DNA of 64,000 nt. Source: an uncultured Pelagibacteraceae bacterium. Its GTDB lineage: Bacteria; Pseudomonadota; Alphaproteobacteria; Pelagibacterales; Pelagibacteraceae. Both the position numbers and the translations under genes were made by a program. The stretch is taken from the NCBI GenBank assembly GCA_902635665.1, contig CACPOX010000005.1:1-64000 (forward strand). Direction: 5' to 3'. The notes under the pieces are model-generated. The model saw only the letters and a list, made by a program, of their open reading frames with translations. It was not told the origin of the DNA and made no database searches. Of the stretch, positions 40,815 to 49,472 are shown one piece after another (the first letter of the stretch is position 1; the number at the start of each line of letters is the position of its first letter).

Positions 40815-41065
40815 TCATAAAAAAAAACTTATTGAACTAGCAAATTTAAATATAATCCCGTCTATCTAGACCTTAAAGTTTTAAAAACCCTAATTATCAA
40901 ATGATTTTATTTTTTTATACTTTTATAATTCTTTTGAAAAAAGTAACATTAAATTATCATTTACATGAATTCAAAAATTAAACAAAATTAGATCCCTTGG
41001 AACGAAAGTTTCGGGGATTTTTATATAGCTTTTTAAATAAATAAACTATATTAATTATCTTTATT
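40815..41065 (+). other. 251-nt non-coding region; possible small RNA or leader ending in a hairpin
   Basis: No ORF of credible length is seen. It holds a short hairpin GTCT-ATCT-AGAC (40860-40871) and, at its right end, a strong GAAA-tetraloop hairpin with a T run (40992-41022). AATCCC at 40854-40859 can pair with GGGATT at 41014-41019, the 3' arm of that hairpin, so an alternative fold is possible. This could be an independent small RNA or a leader of the DUF805 gene. Confidence 0.35.
40992..41022 (+). terminator. Terminator-like hairpin with GAAA tetraloop
   Basis: ATCCC (40992-40996) pairs with GGGAT (41014-41018). Inside, GGAAC-GAAA-GTTTC forms a second helix capped by a GNRA-type tetraloop, and a run of five T follows. 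It lies 44 nt upstream of the DUF805 start, so it would end transcripts from the preceding gap or attenuate the gene. Confidence 0.7.
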
Positions 41066-41437
41066 ATGGATATCGGCACTTCTATAAAAACTTGTTTTCA
41101 AAAATATGCAGTTTTTTCAGGAAGAGCATCAAGATCGGAATTTTGGTGGTTTGCTTTATTTACATTTATAGGAGGAATTGTAACATCAGTTGCTGATGTA
41201 ATGATATTAGGCTATGTTTCTGAAGACTGGGGTCCATTAAATATAATTTTTACAGTTATTACTACTCTACCTGGACTTTCAGTAGGAGCAAGAAGACTTC
41301 ACGATATAAATAGATCAGGTTGGTGGCAATTGATATATCTAACCGTTATAGGTATTATTTTATTAATCATTTGGTGGGCAACAATAGGAGAGTCTAAAAA
41401 AAATCCCCATGGTCCTTCTATAAAATTAAAGAAATAA
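41066..41437 (+). CDS. DUF805 family membrane protein
   Basis: 123 residues, four membrane segments. Typical DUF805 features are the N-terminal FSGRASRSEFWWFALF and the loop SVGARRLHDINRSGWWQLIYL, ending in GPSIKLKK. Function is unknown; the family is widespread and small. It is preceded by the hairpin at 40992-41022. Confidence 0.9.
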   Translation: MDIGTSIKTCFQKYAVFSGRASRSEFWWFALFTFIGGIVTSVADVMILGYVSEDWGPLNIIFTVITTLPGLSVGARRLHDINRSGWWQLIYLTVIGIILLIIWWATIGESKKNPHGPSIKLKK

Positions 41438-41525
41438 AATTATAATTAAAACCTTCTTTCTCTTTTCCTTACTGTTTTGACCAAAAATGCATTGAAAAAC
41501 TTGTATAAATAAGTTTAGGAGTAAT

Positions 41526-41609
41526 ATGTGTGTGAATGTAATCCACTGTTATCTAGAAAAATATTTAAAAGGCCATCTCAATATGGCCTTTTTGTTATGT
41601 GAAAATTAA
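41526..41609 (+). CDS. Possible 27-residue leader peptide overlapping a terminator
   Basis: ATG at 41526 with AGGAG 4 nt upstream (41517-41521). The frame begins MCVNVIHCYLEKY and ends MAFLLCEN before the TAA at 41607-41609. The terminator hairpin lies inside the frame, so a translating ribosome would prevent it from folding. It may instead be part of an untranslated small RNA of about 78 nt. No family is recognised. The evidence is the start, ribosome site and position only. Confidence 0.3.
   Translation: MCVNVIHCYLEKYLKGHLNMAFLLCEN
41567..41593 (+). terminator. Intrinsic terminator upstream of small basic ORF
   Basis: AAAAGGCCAT (41567-41576) pairs with ATGGCCTTTT (41583-41592) around a six-base loop CTCAAT, and the descending arm runs into five T. 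It is GC-rich against a very AT-rich background. It would end a short transcript starting near 41516. Confidence 0.88.
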
Positions 41610-41611
41610 TT

Positions 41612-41728
41612 ATGTCAAAAAGATATAGTGGAAAATCGTTTAAAGACTCTAGTGTTAAAAAAAAACCAAAATTAAGTTTTAAAGAAAAAAGAAAACTTAA
41701 AAAAGATAAGCAAAAAAAGACTAATTAA
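41612..41728 (+). CDS. Very basic 38-residue protein, function unknown
   Basis: The frame starts MSKRYSGKSFKDSS and continues with VKKKPKLSFKEKRKLKKDKQ, then a short tail to the TAA at 41726-41728. About half the residues are Lys or Arg. It begins 2 nt after the possible leader peptide and lacks its own Shine-Dalgarno. It could be a nucleic-acid- or ribosome-binding peptide. I recognise no family, and chance occurrence in AT-rich DNA cannot be excluded, although Arg and Gly codons and a sharp start argue for a real gene. Confidence 0.5.
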   Translation: MSKRYSGKSFKDSSVKKKPKLSFKEKRKLKKDKQKKTN

Positions 41729-41813
41729 CGATAAATTTTGAAAATTATTTAAGCCAGTTATGACTTTTTTTGAGTTTTAATATCATTTTAAATATGTATA
41801 AGAGCCAGGATTT

Positions 41814-43640
41814 ATGAGAAATAATATTAGAAACATCACGATCATAGCCCATGTCGATCATGGTAAAACTACTTTAATTGATAATTTAATGAAACAAAGT
41901 GGGTCGTTTAGAGAGAATGAAGTTGTTGATGAAAGATTAATGGATTCCGGGGAGCTTGAAAAAGAGAGAGGAATTACAATTTTAGCAAAACCTGCTTCAA
42001 TCAATTGGAATAATTCAAGAATAAATATTATTGATACTCCTGGCCACAGAGATTTTGCTGCTGAAGTCGAAAGAGTTTTAAGTATGGCAGATGGAGCTTT
42101 GCTTTTAATTGACTCTGCAGAAGGTGTAATGCCTCAAACAAAATTTGTACTATCAAAGGCACTTAAACAAGGATTAAAACCCATTGTTGTGATAAATAAA
42201 TTAGACAAAACTGATCAAAGAGCTAATGAAGTTTTAGATGAGACATTTGATTTATTTGTGAGCTTAGATGCAAATGAAGAACAATTAGATTTCCCAGTTT
42301 TATATGCAAGCGGTAGATCTGGTTGGGCAGATCATGAAGTTGATGGCCCTAGAAAGAATTTAAATCCTTTACTAGATTTAATTATAGATCATGTTAATCC
42401 CGCAAAACTTGATAAAACTAGACCTTTTGCAATGCTGTCAACGTTACTTTATGCAGACAGTTTTTTAGGGAGAAGTTTGGTTGGGAGAATTACACAAGGA
42501 ACTGCAAAAGCTAATCAATCCATTAAAGCAATAAATTTAAACGGTGAAAAAGTTGATGAAGGAAAATTAACTAAAATTTTTAGATATGAAGGTACAAAGA
42601 AAGTTCCTATAGAAGTTGGAGAGGCAGGAGATATTGTTGTTATCGCTGGACTTGAAAAAGCAAATGTTGCAGACACAATTTGTGACTTAGAAATAAATAA
42701 CCCTATTCCTGCAACACCAATAGATCCACCAACAATGTCAATTACAATAACTGTAAATACTTCACCATTAGCTGGAACTGAGGGTAAAAAACTTACCAGC
42801 ACTCAAATAAGAGATAGATTAGTTCAAGAGGCACAAAATAATGTTGGAATTTCATTTACTGAAAATGAGGGAAAAGACTCTTTTGTTGTAAGTGGAAGAG
42901 GCGAATTAATGTTAGAAATTCTTTTAACTCAAATGAGAAGAGAAGGTTTTGAAATGACAGTTAGCCCACCAAAAGTTTTATATAAAACTGATGAAAGTGG
43001 AAATAAACTTGAGCCAATTGAAGAAATTACAATGGATCTTGATGAAGAACATTCGTCAAAAGTAATTGACTCGATGAATAGAAGAAAGGGTAAACTAATA
43101 GAATTAAAGGATACAGGAATAAATAAGAAAAGATTAATTTTTCATGCGCCAACTAGAGGTTTAATGGGATACACAAGTAGATTTCTTACACTTACAAAAG
43201 GAAATGGTGTGATTAATAGAATATTCCACAGCTATGGACCTTTCGAGGGTGAAATGGAAGGTAGAAGAAATGGTGCATTAATATCGATGGAGCAAGGAAA
43301 AGCTGTCGCCTTTGCGATATTTAACTTACAAGCAAGAGGAGAAATGTTTGTAACTCATAATGACTCTGTTTACCCTGGAATGATTGTTGGTCTTTCTCCT
43401 AAACCTGGCGACATGATAATTAATGTTATGAAAGGTAAAAAACTAACAAACATGAGAACTCAAGGTACTGATGAAAATGTTGTGCTTACACCAGTCAGAA
43501 AGATGTCGATTGCAGAACAATTAAGTATGCTTAATACCGATGAAGCGTTAGAAATTACACCTGAATCATGCAGATTACGAAAAGCTATATTAGATCCTCA
43601 TGAAAGAAAAAAAAGTGAAAAGGCAATAGCAGCAGCCTAA
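41814..43640 (+). CDS. typA: Translational GTPase TypA/BipA
   Basis: 608 residues. GTPase motifs: G1 AHVDHGKTTL, G2 around RGITI, G3 DTPGHRDF and G4 NKLDKTD. C-terminal EF-G-like domains contain APTRGLMGYTSRFLT and the TypA-specific VLTPVRKMSIAEQL. It is a ribosome-associated GTPase in stress adaptation and 50S assembly. Its TAA overlaps the stop of the convergent gene in the shared tetranucleotide CTAA. Confidence 0.97.
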   Translation: MRNNIRNITIIAHVDHGKTTLIDNLMKQSGSFRENEVVDERLMDSGELEKERGITILAKPASINWNNSRINIIDTPGHRDFAAEVERVLSMADGALLLIDSAEGVMPQTKFVLSKALKQGLKPIVVINKLDKTDQRANEVLDETFDLFVSLDANEEQLDFPVLYASGRSGWADHEVDGPRKNLNPLLDLIIDHVNPAKLDKTRPFAMLSTLLYADSFLGRSLVGRITQGTAKANQSIKAINLNGEKVDEGKLTKIFRYEGTKKVPIEVGEAGDIVVIAGLEKANVADTICDLEINNPIPATPIDPPTMSITITVNTSPLAGTEGKKLTSTQIRDRLVQEAQNNVGISFTENEGKDSFVVSGRGELMLEILLTQMRREGFEMTVSPPKVLYKTDESGNKLEPIEEITMDLDEEHSSKVIDSMNRRKGKLIELKDTGINKKRLIFHAPTRGLMGYTSRFLTLTKGNGVINRIFHSYGPFEGEMEGRRNGALISMEQGKAVAFAIFNLQARGEMFVTHNDSVYPGMIVGLSPKPGDMIINVMKGKKLTNMRTQGTDENVVLTPVRKMSIAEQLSMLNTDEALEITPESCRLRKAILDPHERKKSEKAIAAA

Positions 43641-44284
43641 TCGAATATTTTATCAACTAAATATAGTCCCAAAGCAACACAAGGACCTATACCAAACGCA
43701 AATAATAATGTTCCAACACCAACTGTACCGCCTAAATACCAACCAACACTAACAGCAGAAATCTCTAAAGCTGCTCTTACAGCAGCAATTGGTAGTTTTG
43801 TTAGTTTTTGTAATCCTATCATTAATCCATCTCTTGGACCCGCTCCTAAATTTGAAACTAAATAAATTCCACCTCCAATTCCTACCGTGATTACTGAAAT
43901 TATAGCCAAAATTAATTGATGAATATAATTAGATGGAGTTGGTACAAATTTTATACAAAGATCAATCATAATTGCAATTATCAAAGCATTGAATATTGTT
44001 CCCATACCTGGTTTTTGACCAAGTGGTATCCACAAAACTAAGACCGCTAAACTTATTAAAAGAGTGATTGTACCAATACTTAAATTAATATTTAAAGAAA
44101 TACCTTGAGCTAAAACACTCCACGGTGAGGCACCCGTAAATGAAACAATTAATAAACCTTCACCTAAACCAAATAAAGTTAAACCAAAACATAAAAAAAA
44201 GAACGTAGAAAATTTTGGTTTAAAATTATAAGTTTTATCAGAACTCCACTTTACTTTTGGAATTTTTTTAATTTTTAAAAACAT
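43637..44284 (-). CDS. YczE/YyaS/YitT-like membrane protein
   Basis: 215 residues from the ATG at 44284; a GTG at 44320 is in frame. There are five to six membrane helices. The pattern GEGLLIVSFTGASPWSVLAQGIS and the repeat-like SNLGAGPRDGLMIGLQ are characteristic of this family of small integral membrane proteins of unknown function, possibly transporters. It is a single gene, divergent from the exported protein at 44336. Confidence 0.82.
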   Translation of the reverse strand: MFLKIKKIPKVKWSSDKTYNFKPKFSTFFFLCFGLTLFGLGEGLLIVSFTGASPWSVLAQGISLNINLSIGTITLLISLAVLVLWIPLGQKPGMGTIFNALIIAIMIDLCIKFVPTPSNYIHQLILAIISVITVGIGGGIYLVSNLGAGPRDGLMIGLQKLTKLPIAAVRAALEISAVSVGWYLGGTVGVGTLLFAFGIGPCVALGLYLVDKIFD

Positions 44285-44335
44285 TTTAAATAACTTATTT
44301 ATATTAAATACAAAGTCCACTAAAGTAACTATTAA

Positions 44336-45016
44336 ATGAAAAAAATTACTATTATTATATCTCTTGTATTTTTTTCGACTATGTCTTTAGCTCATATAGG
44401 TCATTATAAAAAATTTAATAAAATTGAAATGGAAATCTTAAGAAACGATGAGGTAATTGGATATAACAATTATTTTTTTAAAAGAGAGGGTGAAACAACA
44501 ACAGTAAAAAATCAATACAAATTTGCAGTAAAAGTATTATCAGCAACGATATTTAAAGTAGAAGGATATGGAGAAGAAATATATTTTGAGAATAATTTAA
44601 TCTCTTTTCAATCAAAAACGCTTCAAAATAAAAAAGAGAAATTTGTAAATTTAAAATTTAATAAAAATAACAAAAAATTTGATATCGAAGGGTCTTCATA
44701 TTCAGGTGAGGCCTCTATAAAAAATATAATTGGAAATTGGTGGAGTCATAAAATTTTACAAGCAGAAAGCCAAATAAGTCCTATTTCTGGAAGCATTAAA
44801 GAACAGATAGTTTCTTTTATTGGTAATGAAAAAATTAAGATTAATGGAAGACAATATGAGACTAAACATTTTAAACTAACATCTAAAGACATGACTCTTC
44901 CTGATGATAAAAAATTAAATTTTGATATTTGGCTTGATAAAAAAACATCAGTTATCGTCAAAGTTACATATAAAAGAATGGGAAATTGGGAATATCGTTT
45001 GATAAATATTGAATAA
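44336..45016 (+). CDS. Exported DUF6134-like protein
   Basis: 226 residues with a signal peptide (1-19, cleavage after SLA). The mature protein is almost entirely beta-strand with a repeated pattern (EMEILRNDEVIGYNNYFF, then INGRQYETKHFKLTS and DIWLDKKTSVIVKVTYKR). This resembles the DUF6134/DUF3108 group of periplasmic beta-sandwich proteins. Function is unknown. It ends 2 nt from the convergent flavoprotein gene. Confidence 0.65.
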   Translation: MKKITIIISLVFFSTMSLAHIGHYKKFNKIEMEILRNDEVIGYNNYFFKREGETTTVKNQYKFAVKVLSATIFKVEGYGEEIYFENNLISFQSKTLQNKKEKFVNLKFNKNNKKFDIEGSSYSGEASIKNIIGNWWSHKILQAESQISPISGSIKEQIVSFIGNEKIKINGRQYETKHFKLTSKDMTLPDDKKLNFDIWLDKKTSVIVKVTYKRMGNWEYRLINIE

Positions 45017-45018
45017 AT

Positions 45019-45990
45019 TTACTTATTAATTTTTCTAAAAAGATCGTTTGCACTTATCCATCCAGCCTCTACTCTCGGGCCCACAAACCAATCTGCACAC
45101 ACACCTAAATTTAATTTTGTATTCCAATAACTTTTAACTTTTAAGGGTTTGGAATTTGAAGAATATTTCCAACCATGATTTAATGAAAAAAATATTTTTG
45201 TTTTTTTAATTCCTATAAGTTTAAAAAATTGATCGATCAAAATCTTTGAATTTTTTTCTTTATTTTCTCTATTTTTATTTATTTTTTTATTTGCCCATAA
45301 GCTTGTACTTTGTAAAGTCCATAAATCATTTTTACTTTGAAATCTTTTTTTACTATTTTCTTTAGCAGCCCATCCTAAAATTTTATCGTTAAATAAATAA
45401 CTTGAGGCATTTATGTTATTTTTTTTAGTTTCAATCATAACTGTAATATTTGTATCCATTTTAATTTTATGTTTAATGAATGAGTCCTTTATAAATTTTT
45501 TTGTTAATTTTTTTAGTTGTGGAAATGGGCAGGTTAAAATTAATTTATCATAATATTTTGTTTGGCTGTTCTTAAAATCTAATTTCCATTTATTATTTAT
45601 AAATTCTATCTTTTCTAATTCGCTTTGAAAATTACATTTTATATTTTTTATTAAATATTTGCTGATATCATTATTGCTTTTACGACCAATTATTTTTATA
45701 TGATTTTTATTTTGTTTTTTTATTTTATTTAAATAAATATGTTTACCACCCCATCTTTTTAGAATTTTTTTTTTACATAATTTTTCAATAAATTTCTTAA
45801 ATTGAATTGTTTTAGGAGAAATATATTGTGCTCCGTGATCAAATCCTTTTGACTTATTCAATCTTTTAAAAGAACATCTACCACCTGGACCTCGAGCTTT
45901 ATCATATATATGTACGGAATTTTTTTTACTCAATAGATTTGCTATTGTTGCTCCTGAAATTCCAGAGCCAATGACACAATAATTGCTCAT
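45019..45990 (-). CDS. Renalase-like FAD-dependent amine oxidoreductase
   Basis: 323 residues. The N-terminal dinucleotide fold is CVIGSGISGATIANLL, followed by YDKARGPGGRCSFKR and FDHGAQYISPK, as in bacterial renalase-like NAD(P)/FAD proteins. The C-terminal FAD-contact region is LNLGVCADWFVGPRVEAGWISANDL. The substrate is unknown; bacterial renalases oxidise dihydro-isomers of NAD(P)H, which is one possibility. It overlaps tldE by 4 nt. Confidence 0.85.
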   Translation of the reverse strand: MSNYCVIGSGISGATIANLLSKKNSVHIYDKARGPGGRCSFKRLNKSKGFDHGAQYISPKTIQFKKFIEKLCKKKILKRWGGKHIYLNKIKKQNKNHIKIIGRKSNNDISKYLIKNIKCNFQSELEKIEFINNKWKLDFKNSQTKYYDKLILTCPFPQLKKLTKKFIKDSFIKHKIKMDTNITVMIETKKNNINASSYLFNDKILGWAAKENSKKRFQSKNDLWTLQSTSLWANKKINKNRENKEKNSKILIDQFFKLIGIKKTKIFFSLNHGWKYSSNSKPLKVKSYWNTKLNLGVCADWFVGPRVEAGWISANDLFRKINK

Positions 45991-47303
45991 TTTCCAGCAA
46001 CAGTCATACCTTCTATCATCATAGTTGGTGAGTTAACTGAATATTCGAATTCTAAATCATTAGCTAAAATTATATTTTTAAACATATCCTTAAAATTACC
46101 AGCGATTGTTATTTCATTAACAGGATATTTAAATTCTCCATCTTCAACAAAAAAACCGGTAGCACCTACTGAATAATCTCCTGTTACAAGATTAGAACCG
46201 TGACCAATAGTTTCAGTAATATAAAGACTTCTCAAGTTTTTCATTAAAAGCTGTTCATAACTAATTTTTCCATTTTCAAAATATAGGTTGGTGGTTCCAC
46301 CACTTCTTCCATTTGATTTTAAATTTAATTTTTTTCCATTGTATGTGTCCACAAGATAATTTTTAAGTATTCCATTCTCTATAAGTTGTAATGTGTTTGA
46401 GTTAACACCCTCTGAATCAAAACTTTGAGAACCCATTCCTTTAATTATATCTGGTTTATCAGTTACATTTATTGAATTAGGAAAAACCTGCTGACCAATT
46501 TTATCTTTTAAAAATGAAGTACCTCTAGCAATTGCAGATGCAGATATTGCGCTTGCAAAAGCACTTAACATTCCTTTTGAAATTCTTTTATCAAAAATTA
46601 TACTAATTTTTTCACTCCCAATTTTATTTGGGCTCAATTTTCTTATAGTTTGCTTTGCAGCTTTATTTCCAAGATCATCTGGTTTTTTAATATCAGACAA
46701 ATGACGTTTGCTTGAAAACTCGTAATCTCTTTCCATACTATTTTCATCTTTTGCAACCGTTACACAAGAAGCAGTAAAAGATGATGTTTTATAACCATCA
46801 CAAAAACCATAACTATTAGCCAGAATAAAATTAGACTTATTTTCTGTGAAACTAGATTCTGTATTTATAATTTTACTATCTGATGATGCGGATTCTTCTA
46901 AATCTTTTAAATATTTTATTTTTTTATCGTTTTCAAATCTTGTCTCATCATACAAATTAAGGCTACTAATTTGTTGAGCTAATAAATTCTTATCAGGCAA
47001 AGAATTAAAATCATCCTCTGGTGTAATTTTTGTAGTTTCAAAGCACTTTTCAATTAAAGTTTTTATATTTTCATCTAATAAGTTTGATGACGAAATTGAA
47101 GATCTTCTTTTACCTAAATATGTTTCAATGTTAAATGCCAGTCCATCAGATCTATCGGAGGCTTCTAGTGATTTGTTTCTAAAATTAACAGTTTCTGAAA
47201 TTGAATGACCAACTGTAACACTTGCATCTGTTGCTCCCATTTTTTTTGCCAAATCTAAACAATAAGAAGCTTTTGATTTTAAAAATTCTTGATCTTTAAC
47301 CAT
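45987..47303 (-). CDS. tldE: Metalloprotease accessory subunit TldE/PmbA
   Basis: 438 residues of the TldD/PmbA fold without the zinc-binding HExxxH, as expected for the E subunit. Family segments include RSGGTTNLYFENGKIS, GHGSNLVTGDYSVGATGFFVEDGE and PVNEITIAGNFKDMF. With TldD it forms a protease that degrades unfolded or modified peptides. It lies 3 nt after tldD. Confidence 0.94.
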   Translation of the reverse strand: MVKDQEFLKSKASYCLDLAKKMGATDASVTVGHSISETVNFRNKSLEASDRSDGLAFNIETYLGKRRSSISSSNLLDENIKTLIEKCFETTKITPEDDFNSLPDKNLLAQQISSLNLYDETRFENDKKIKYLKDLEESASSDSKIINTESSFTENKSNFILANSYGFCDGYKTSSFTASCVTVAKDENSMERDYEFSSKRHLSDIKKPDDLGNKAAKQTIRKLSPNKIGSEKISIIFDKRISKGMLSAFASAISASAIARGTSFLKDKIGQQVFPNSINVTDKPDIIKGMGSQSFDSEGVNSNTLQLIENGILKNYLVDTYNGKKLNLKSNGRSGGTTNLYFENGKISYEQLLMKNLRSLYITETIGHGSNLVTGDYSVGATGFFVEDGEFKYPVNEITIAGNFKDMFKNIILANDLEFEYSVNSPTMMIEGMTVAGK

Positions 47304-47306
47304 GAT

Positions 47307-48719
47307 TTAAAGTTTTGTTCCACCAACTGTCATTTTATCAATCAAAATTGAAGGTTGGGCTACCCCCACAGGAACTCCTTGTCCAGCCTTTCCACAAGTT
47401 CCTATACCTGGGTCCAACATCATATCATTTCCTACCATCGATACTTCTTTAAGTATTGATGGACCATCACCAATTAGTGTTGCTCCTTTAATTGGAGATC
47501 CAATTTTACCATTATTTATTTCGTAGGCTTCAGTACAATTAAATACAAATTTTCCAGATGTAATATCTACCTGACCTCCTCCAAAGCTTACAGCAAAGAT
47601 TCCTTTATCAACAGATTTGATCATTTCGTCTTGAGTTTGGTTGCCACTTAACATCATTGTGTTTCTCATTCTTGGCAAAACAATATGTCTATAATTTTCT
47701 CTTCTTCCAGACCCAGTAGATCTTGTTTTCATTAATCTCGCATTATGCCTATCTTGCATAAAATTTTTAAGAATACCTTTTTCAATTAAAACTGTTCTTT
47801 CGGTCGGCGTTCCCTCATCATCAATTGTTAAGCTTCCCCTTCTATTATCTATGGTACCATCATCAACAATTGTTACACCTTCACTTGCAACTTTTTGGCC
47901 CATAAGATCATAAAAAGCTGATGTTTTTTTTCTATTAAAATCCCCTTCAAGACCATGACCAATTGCTTCATGAATTAAGATGGCTGGCCAACCAGGTCCC
48001 AAAACTACTTTCATTTCCCCAGCAGGCGCTGGTTTACTTTCTAGATTTACAGATGCAATTCTAAAAGCTTCATCACAAACATTTTTCCAATTATCATTTT
48101 TTAAATAATCATCATAAGATTGTCTACCACCAATACCATATACACCCGTTTCTTTTCTCCCATTTTTCTCCAACATTACAGATACATTAAATCTAATTAA
48201 TGGACGTACATCAGTGAGAGCCTCTCCACCTGATCGAATAATCTCTATTGATTTTTGCTCACCAGCAAAACTGGCAGTCACTTGTTTTACAGATCCATCT
48301 TTTTTTCTTAAAAAATCATTTACCTTATTTAAGATTGCTAATTTCGAATCTAAAGTTTTTTCTTCAATTGGATTTATATCTTTATAAAATTTTTTATTAG
48401 ATTTTGGAATTTCATGATTATATGTGCCTTTGATTGATTTCAGTGTTGATTTAAGATTTTTTGAAGAATTATTTAGTGACTCTTTTGATATTTCATTTGA
48501 ATATGTATAAGCAACAACCTCGTTTGAAATTGCTCTGAAACCAAATCCTAAATCAGAACTATAGTTTGAGCTTTTTATTTTATTATCATCTAACAAAATT
48601 GACTCTGATTTAGATTCTTCTAGATAAAGCTCACCATCATCACAATTTTTTAGTGTTTCAGATACTATTTTATCAGCATCTTGTCTAGTTAAGTCAGATT
48701 TATTAAAGAAATTACTCAT
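47307..48719 (-). CDS. tldD: Zinc metalloprotease TldD
   Basis: 470 residues. The active-site helix is LIHEAIGHGLEGDF, with HExxxH. The region around DDEGTPTERTVLIEKGILKNFMQDRH and the C-terminal GTCGKAGQGVPVGVAQP are typical of TldD. It is the catalytic partner of TldE directly downstream. Confidence 0.96.
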   Translation of the reverse strand: MSNFFNKSDLTRQDADKIVSETLKNCDDGELYLEESKSESILLDDNKIKSSNYSSDLGFGFRAISNEVVAYTYSNEISKESLNNSSKNLKSTLKSIKGTYNHEIPKSNKKFYKDINPIEEKTLDSKLAILNKVNDFLRKKDGSVKQVTASFAGEQKSIEIIRSGGEALTDVRPLIRFNVSVMLEKNGRKETGVYGIGGRQSYDDYLKNDNWKNVCDEAFRIASVNLESKPAPAGEMKVVLGPGWPAILIHEAIGHGLEGDFNRKKTSAFYDLMGQKVASEGVTIVDDGTIDNRRGSLTIDDEGTPTERTVLIEKGILKNFMQDRHNARLMKTRSTGSGRRENYRHIVLPRMRNTMMLSGNQTQDEMIKSVDKGIFAVSFGGGQVDITSGKFVFNCTEAYEINNGKIGSPIKGATLIGDGPSILKEVSMVGNDMMLDPGIGTCGKAGQGVPVGVAQPSILIDKMTVGGTKL

Positions 48720-48804
48720 TCTACTTAAATAGTGATTTGTTGATAATTTTCAACTGATCATTTTACGCATGTACAATTTTTTACTAAAAGTTAATTATTA
48801 TCAT

Positions 48805-49152
48805 ATGAAAGTTTATTTTAATAATTCTTGTAAAATCTGTAGATCGGAAATTAACTTATATAAAAAAGAAGATATCAAAGATATTGACTGGATAGATATA
48901 ACTAATAATTCAGATGCTGAAAAAGAAACATCAAGAAATGATAAAGAATTATTAAGAAGGCTGCATGTTAAAGAAAATGGTAAAATTATTCAGGGAGCAG
49001 AAGCATTTCTTTATGTTTGGAAAAAAATTCCAAAATATAAATTTTTATATAAATTATTTAAACTACCCGTAATTTTTACAATCTTTAAATATGGTTACGA
49101 AATGATTGCCTTTTTTTTATATTTAAAAAATAAAAAACAACTTAAAAACTAA
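48805..49152 (+). CDS. DCC-family thiol-disulfide oxidoreductase (DUF393)
   Basis: 115 residues from the ATG at 48805; an upstream in-frame ATG adds 12 residues and is less likely. The CxxC motif lies near the N-terminus in FNNSCKICRSEINLYKK, with the usual first D of the DCC motif replaced by N-S. The rest matches DUF393: IQGAEAFLYVWKKIPKYKFLYKLFKLPVI. The role is unknown, probably redox. Its stop shares CTAA with the convergent gene. Confidence 0.85.
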   Translation: MKVYFNNSCKICRSEINLYKKEDIKDIDWIDITNNSDAEKETSRNDKELLRRLHVKENGKIIQGAEAFLYVWKKIPKYKFLYKLFKLPVIFTIFKYGYEMIAFFLYLKNKKQLKN

Positions 49153-49442
49153 GTTAAGAAAAAAATTAAAAATTTACTTAGTAAAGACATAGATAATAAA
49201 AACATTATTAATAAAATAAAATACATAAGAGTTATAACTCTATTTCTTTTTCTCCTTAATCTAACAAAAGTTTTATCATCTAAATCTGAAATATCCCTTT
49301 CACCAACTACTGGATAATCATAACTCCAACGCCATGTAGATTGACCTAATCTAAAATCTAAACCATTAAAATACCTTATCCACGCTAGTACATATTTAAA
49401 TATTAGGTATAAAATAATCATTAATATTGAAGAAAGTAACAT
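49149..49442 (-). CDS. Small membrane protein of unknown function
   Basis: 97 residues with two membrane helices (about 3-20 and 73-95) and a polar middle, RLGQSTWRWSYDYPVVGERDISDLDD. I do not recognise a family. The TAG stop overlaps that of the DCC-family gene. It lies 30 nt downstream of the Lys-rich coiled-coil gene on the same strand and could be cotranscribed. Confidence 0.65.
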   Translation of the reverse strand: MLLSSILMIILYLIFKYVLAWIRYFNGLDFRLGQSTWRWSYDYPVVGERDISDLDDKTFVRLRRKRNRVITLMYFILLIMFLLSMSLLSKFLIFFLT

Positions 49443-49472
49443 TCTTAATGATACTTAATTATATAAGATAAT

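Larger units (their letters stand above)
41438..41813 (+). other. 376-nt low-coding region with small RNA/leader candidate and one short basic ORF
   Basis: This is the longest stretch without a conventional gene. It holds a -10-like TATAAA (41504-41509), an AGGAG plus 27-codon frame (41526-41609), an intrinsic terminator (41567-41593) lying within that frame, a 38-codon Lys-rich ORF (41612-41728) and an AT-rich leader of typA. Nothing else is recognised in it. Confidence 0.5.

Noticed and set aside
40342-41813. tRNA or other standard RNA genes in the longest gaps
   Set aside because: No cloverleaf, CCA-adjacent acceptor stem, T-loop GTTCGAnTC or other known RNA signature is visible by reading; a covariance search was not possible.
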